A DNA stretch of 17,214 nucleotides from NCBI GenBank assembly GCA_017561105.1, contig JAFZDR010000040.1, forward strand, positions 1 to 17,214, read 5' to 3'. This document shows, one piece after another, positions 14,803 through 17,214 of the stretch (position 1 is its first letter; every line of letters starts with the position of its first letter). The notes under the pieces were generated by a model, which was not told where the DNA came from, did not search any database, and saw only the letters and a program-made list of their open reading frames with translations. The position numbers were made by a program, and so were the translations under genes. The DNA is from Alistipes sp. (GTDB lineage: Bacteria > Bacteroidota > Bacteroidia > Bacteroidales > Rikenellaceae).

Positions 14803-15687
14803 CTATTTGTACTCGGAAATGGTCGAGCGCAACGCCTCTACAATCGACTTTTTGACATACGAACGGCGTGTAACGAGGGCGATTTTGCGCGACGATGCAC
14901 CCTTGAAGAGGGTCTTAACTTGTCGCTTGCGCTCCTCCTGAATAAAGTCGAGTGACATCTTCGGAATAATGGTCATAAACGAGGTGTTATCGACAATTCG
15001 CATCAAGGTGTCGAGCGATCCCGATTCAAAGGTGTAGCGTGCCGGAACGGTGTTACGAGCCTGGCAAAGTTCGATAACCTGGTCGCGCATACAGTTACCC
15101 GACGACAGCAATACGAGGTCCGAAATCTTTATGTCCTCAAAACGGATGTTTGACTTGTTATACAGCGAGTTACGAGGTGATACATAGGCGTAGAACTTAT
15201 CGTCGAAAAGTTCGTATTCGTTAAATCCGTCGCCGCAGGTTCCACCCGCCACCAAGGCTACATCTATAAGGTCGCGATTGAGCGCTTCGATGATATCGGC
15301 AGTCTTCATTTCGCGCACCTCGATATCGACCTTCGGATATCGCTGTACGAACTCGGGTATAAACTTGTGCAGAAGGTATGGCGCAATGGTCGGGATTACG
15401 CCCAGACGAATCTTTCCGGAAACCTCACCTTTGAGCTGCTGAACAACCTCTTTGATGGTGTGAAATTCGCGCAAAGTGTTGCGCACCTGCTCCAAAACTA
15501 CCTCGCCCGCTTCGGTCGGGACAACGGGCTTTTTAGAACGGTCGAGCAGCATTACGCCCAACTCCTCCTCTAAAGCCTTAACTTGCATACTTAGAGAGGG
15601 TTGCGTAACAAAACAGTGCTCCGACGCAATCGAAAAACTGCCAAAATTGGCGACTGCCAAAAGGTACTCTAATTGAATGATTGTCAT
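14803..15687 (-). CDS. oxyR: Hydrogen peroxide-sensing LysR-family regulator OxyR
   Basis: A 294-residue LysR-type regulator. The N-terminal winged helix-turn-helix (residues 1-60) includes FGSFSIASEHCFVTQPSLSM. The C-terminal sensor domain carries SGNCMRDQVIELC, placing cysteines at 199 and 208 with eight residues between, the same numbers as the peroxide-sensing disulfide pair of E. coli OxyR (there with GHCLRDQ). This strongly supports peroxide sensing by thiol oxidation. The frame is open upstream to an ATG at 15741, but that lies before the promoter (-7 at 15711-15718), and the ATG at 15687 gives the standard LysR N-terminus MTIIQLEYLLAV. It is divergent from pssA across 186 bases. Confidence 0.95.
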   Translation of the reverse strand: MTIIQLEYLLAVANFGSFSIASEHCFVTQPSLSMQVKALEEELGVMLLDRSKKPVVPTEAGEVVLEQVRNTLREFHTIKEVVQQLKGEVSGKIRLGVIPTIAPYLLHKFIPEFVQRYPKVDIEVREMKTADIIEALNRDLIDVALVAGGTCGDGFNEYELFDDKFYAYVSPRNSLYNKSNIRFEDIKISDLVLLSSGNCMRDQVIELCQARNTVPARYTFESGSLDTLMRIVDNTSFMTIIPKMSLDFIQEERKRQVKTLFKGASSRKIALVTRRSYVKKSIVEALRSTISEYK

Positions 15688-15710
15688 AATAATCCATTTA
15701 TTGCACATTG

Positions 15711-15742
15711 CAAAGTTATAAAAATAATTTATGTTTAGCAAA
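15711..15742 (-). promoter_or_regulatory. Promoter of oxyR
   Basis: On the minus strand TAACTTTG (15718-15711) is an exact -7 element and TTTG (15742-15739) an exact -33 element, with a 20-base spacer. It is the best promoter of the window and lies 23 bases before the ATG at 15687. Binding of OxyR here for autoregulation is possible but no motif was identified. Confidence 0.8.
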
Positions 15743-15822
15743 CTTTTTGGGACCTATTGTGCATAGATGTTGTGCGATGAAAAACGGGGCTATTCCCGAG
15801 GATAAAATAGTAAACTATTTTC

Positions 15823-15853
15823 TTTCAATTGTCAATTATTTTTCCTATTTTTG
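15823..15853 (+). promoter_or_regulatory. Promoter of pssA
   Basis: TATTTTTG (15846-15853) matches the -7 consensus; TTTC (15823-15826), 19 bases upstream, is a one-mismatch -33 element. The ATG of pssA is 20 bases downstream of the -7 element. Confidence 0.6.
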
Positions 15854-15873
15854 CGCGGTAATTTGTTATTAAC

Positions 15874-16590
15874 ATGAAGATTAAACTGTTTACTATACCG
15901 AATTGTATCACCCTCGCAAATTTGTTGTGTGGTGTGGCATCTATTGTTTCGTCGTTGGTTTACAACGATTTGCAGTTGGCTTTTGCTTTGATTTTGGCAT
16001 CTGCCGTATGCGATTTCTTCGACGGTTTTGCCGCTCGACTGCTCAAGCAATACTCTGCAGTGGGCGTTCAGCTCGACTCGTTGGCCGATATGGTTTCGTT
16101 CGGAGTTGCTCCGGCTGTGGCAATGTCGGTGCTTTGTGGCTCGATGCCGTCAGCCTTTGGATTAAACGATTGCTGGAGCGAGGTGCTGTGCTACATCCCA
16201 TTCATCATTGCGGCATTCTCGGCCTTGCGCCTTGCTAAGTTCAATATCGACGAGACTCAGAAGGAGGAGTTCGAGGGTCTTCCGACTCCTGCTTCGGCAA
16301 TTTTGTGCGTATCGTTGGCTGCGCTCTGCGAGAGATACGATTTGATTGTGGATATGGAGTGGCTCGTCTTGATCTCGGTGCTTGTGGCAATGTTGCTTAT
16401 ATCGCCTATCAAGATGTTCTCGTTCAAATTCCATGAGTGGGGGCTCAAAGACAACGACAATAAGTTGCGATATGGCTTCCTTATTACGGCTTGTTTGTTA
16501 ATTTGTCTACTCAAATTATACGCAATTCCTGCAATTATCGTTCTATATATTGTGGTTTCGGCCGTGCGTTGGATAGCGAAAAAGCGATAG
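15874..16590 (+). CDS. pssA: CDP-diacylglycerol-serine O-phosphatidyltransferase
   Basis: A 238-residue membrane enzyme of the CDP-alcohol phosphatidyltransferase family that makes phosphatidylserine from CDP-diacylglycerol and serine. The family signature DGxxAR(x8)GxxxDxxxD is complete: D50, G51, A54, R55, G64, D68, D72. The N-terminus KLFTIPNCITLANLLCG and the phrase FEGLPTPASAI are typical of the Gram-positive/Bacteroidetes PssA group, and several hydrophobic helices run to the C-terminus. Its substrate comes from CdsA and its product goes to Psd, both encoded in the block at 9045-10658. It is divergent from oxyR, and a porin-like gene starts seven bases after its stop. Confidence 0.96.
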   Translation: MKIKLFTIPNCITLANLLCGVASIVSSLVYNDLQLAFALILASAVCDFFDGFAARLLKQYSAVGVQLDSLADMVSFGVAPAVAMSVLCGSMPSAFGLNDCWSEVLCYIPFIIAAFSALRLAKFNIDETQKEEFEGLPTPASAILCVSLAALCERYDLIVDMEWLVLISVLVAMLLISPIKMFSFKFHEWGLKDNDNKLRYGFLITACLLICLLKLYAIPAIIVLYIVVSAVRWIAKKR

Positions 16591-16597
16591 AAAGATA

Positions 16598-17214
16598 GTG
16601 CGAATCAGGGCGAACATATGGCGTATGATATTGGCTGCAATCTTTATGATTGCGGTCAGTGGTGTCGTGTCGGCTCAGGTCGATGCCCGCTCGCTTATGA
16701 ATGCCCAGCGAAATCAGACTTTGGGCGGGCAGAATGGCACTCAAGGCTACGGCTCTAATCCCTACGATACGACGACACAAACCGGTCCTAATGGAGAGCA
16801 ACTCGACGAAAACGGCAATCCGATAAATGGCGAGGTGGCTGATACCACAAAGAAGAAAAAGCCGAGAAAGCCTCTCGAGTCCTACTTCTTCAACGACTCT
16901 ATTCGCTCGTTGCGCAACTTTATGTGGCACATCGACCGCGACTATAACACCGTGCAGGTGGAGCCTATCGACACCACCTTGAATTTATGGCGTTTGGACT
17001 ATCCTCACTACCACAAGCGGCTTGGAAATAATTCGGTTGGTGGCTTGGGACAGGCTTCGACCGAGGTAAACTACTTCGAGCGCACAAAGTCGCGCGAGTT
17101 TACCTTTGCACAGCCGTACGATGCATATACCTATCGTACCGAGAATGTGCCGTTCTACAACATGAAACATCCGTATATCTGGATGACCTATCTCGAGTCG
17201 GGACAGAAGCGATA
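16598..17214 (+). CDS. Secreted putative porin-like outer membrane protein, N-terminal part
   Basis: The frame is open from 16598 to the window end (205 codons visible, 3' end missing). With the GTG start at 16598 the protein begins with a basic stretch (RIRANIWR), a hydrophobic core (MILAAIFMIAVSGVV) and a signal-peptidase-like SAQ, so export is likely. An ATG at 16625 would lose the basic part. After cleavage there is a low-complexity G/N/Q/T-rich stretch ending in KKKKPRKP, then YFFNDSIRSLRNFMWHIDRDYNTVQVEPIDTTL. That last segment resembles the Bacteroidetes 'putative porin' family (Porin_10), in which a beta-barrel follows. The assignment is from memory of the family pattern, without a search. 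It starts seven bases after pssA and is probably co-transcribed with it. Confidence 0.65.
   Translation, partial: MRIRANIWRMILAAIFMIAVSGVVSAQVDARSLMNAQRNQTLGGQNGTQGYGSNPYDTTTQTGPNGEQLDENGNPINGEVADTTKKKKPRKPLESYFFNDSIRSLRNFMWHIDRDYNTVQVEPIDTTLNLWRLDYPHYHKRLGNNSVGGLGQASTEVNYFERTKSREFTFAQPYDAYTYRTENVPFYNMKHPYIWMTYLESGQKR

Noticed and set aside
15688..15741. An 18-residue N-terminal extension of OxyR
   Set aside because: It covers the oxyR promoter and shifts the redox cysteines away from 199/208.
15785..15798. CGGG-GCTATT-CCCG hairpin in the oxyR-pssA spacer
   Set aside because: Only four pairs, no T-run and outside both promoters; too weak to call.

Overview
The window looks like the chromosome of a member of the Bacteroidales. 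The signs are a type III glutamine synthetase, several Bacteroidetes-type promoters (-7 element TAnnTTTG, some with a TTTG/TTG-like -33 element about 19-20 bases upstream), almost no Shine-Dalgarno sites, the gene order rsfS-ftsH-cdsA, a PE-making phospholipid gene set, and a C-terminal gene resembling the Bacteroidetes 'putative porin' family. Codon style and gene set suggest an Alistipes-like (Rikenellaceae) organism, but that genus is an inference. The region is gene-dense, mostly housekeeping, and shows no insertion sequences, phage genes, CRISPR arrays or tRNAs. No intergenic gap exceeds about 190 bases.

Layout. 1-1128 is the 3' half of a type III glutamine synthetase gene, followed by a hairpin over its stop codon and a strong intrinsic terminator at 1229-1262. 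1313-3592 is a ClpA-type double-AAA+ unfoldase whose start region lies inside a long AT-rich inverted repeat. 3628-4986 is a MATE efflux transporter with a promoter so close to the ATG that its mRNA may be leaderless. 5079-6493 is a two-gene operon, NfeD-like protein plus stomatin/SPFH membrane protein, closed by a perfect terminator (6518-6559).

From the promoter at 6580-6610 a compact co-directional block of eight genes follows: rsfS (ribosome silencing), ftsH (membrane protease), cdsA and psd (phospholipid synthesis), an AI-2E/PerM-type transporter, a stand-alone riboflavin kinase, an MTA/SAH-nucleosidase-like enzyme and a metallophosphoesterase. It ends at a perfect 19-bp bidirectional terminator (13304-13345) shared with the convergent, minus-strand acyltransferase gene (13339-14700). 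Upstream of that, also on the minus strand, is oxyR (14803-15687), whose redox cysteines fall at positions 199 and 208 exactly as in E. coli. Divergent from oxyR is pssA (15874-16590), followed after 7 bases by the start of a secreted, probably outer-membrane, porin-like protein that runs off the window.

The functional thread is envelope maintenance: cdsA makes CDP-diacylglycerol, pssA converts it to phosphatidylserine, psd decarboxylates that to phosphatidylethanolamine, and the PlsC-type acyltransferase may act upstream of them or in a related lipid pathway. FtsH, NfeD/SPFH, the MATE and AI-2E transporters and the porin-like protein are envelope proteins. I did not find a clear novel defence or mobile system. 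The most interesting signals are the inverted repeat over the clpA start, the riboflavin kinase without its usual FAD synthetase half, the HX5D acyltransferase with a membrane tail, and the possible leaderless MATE mRNA.
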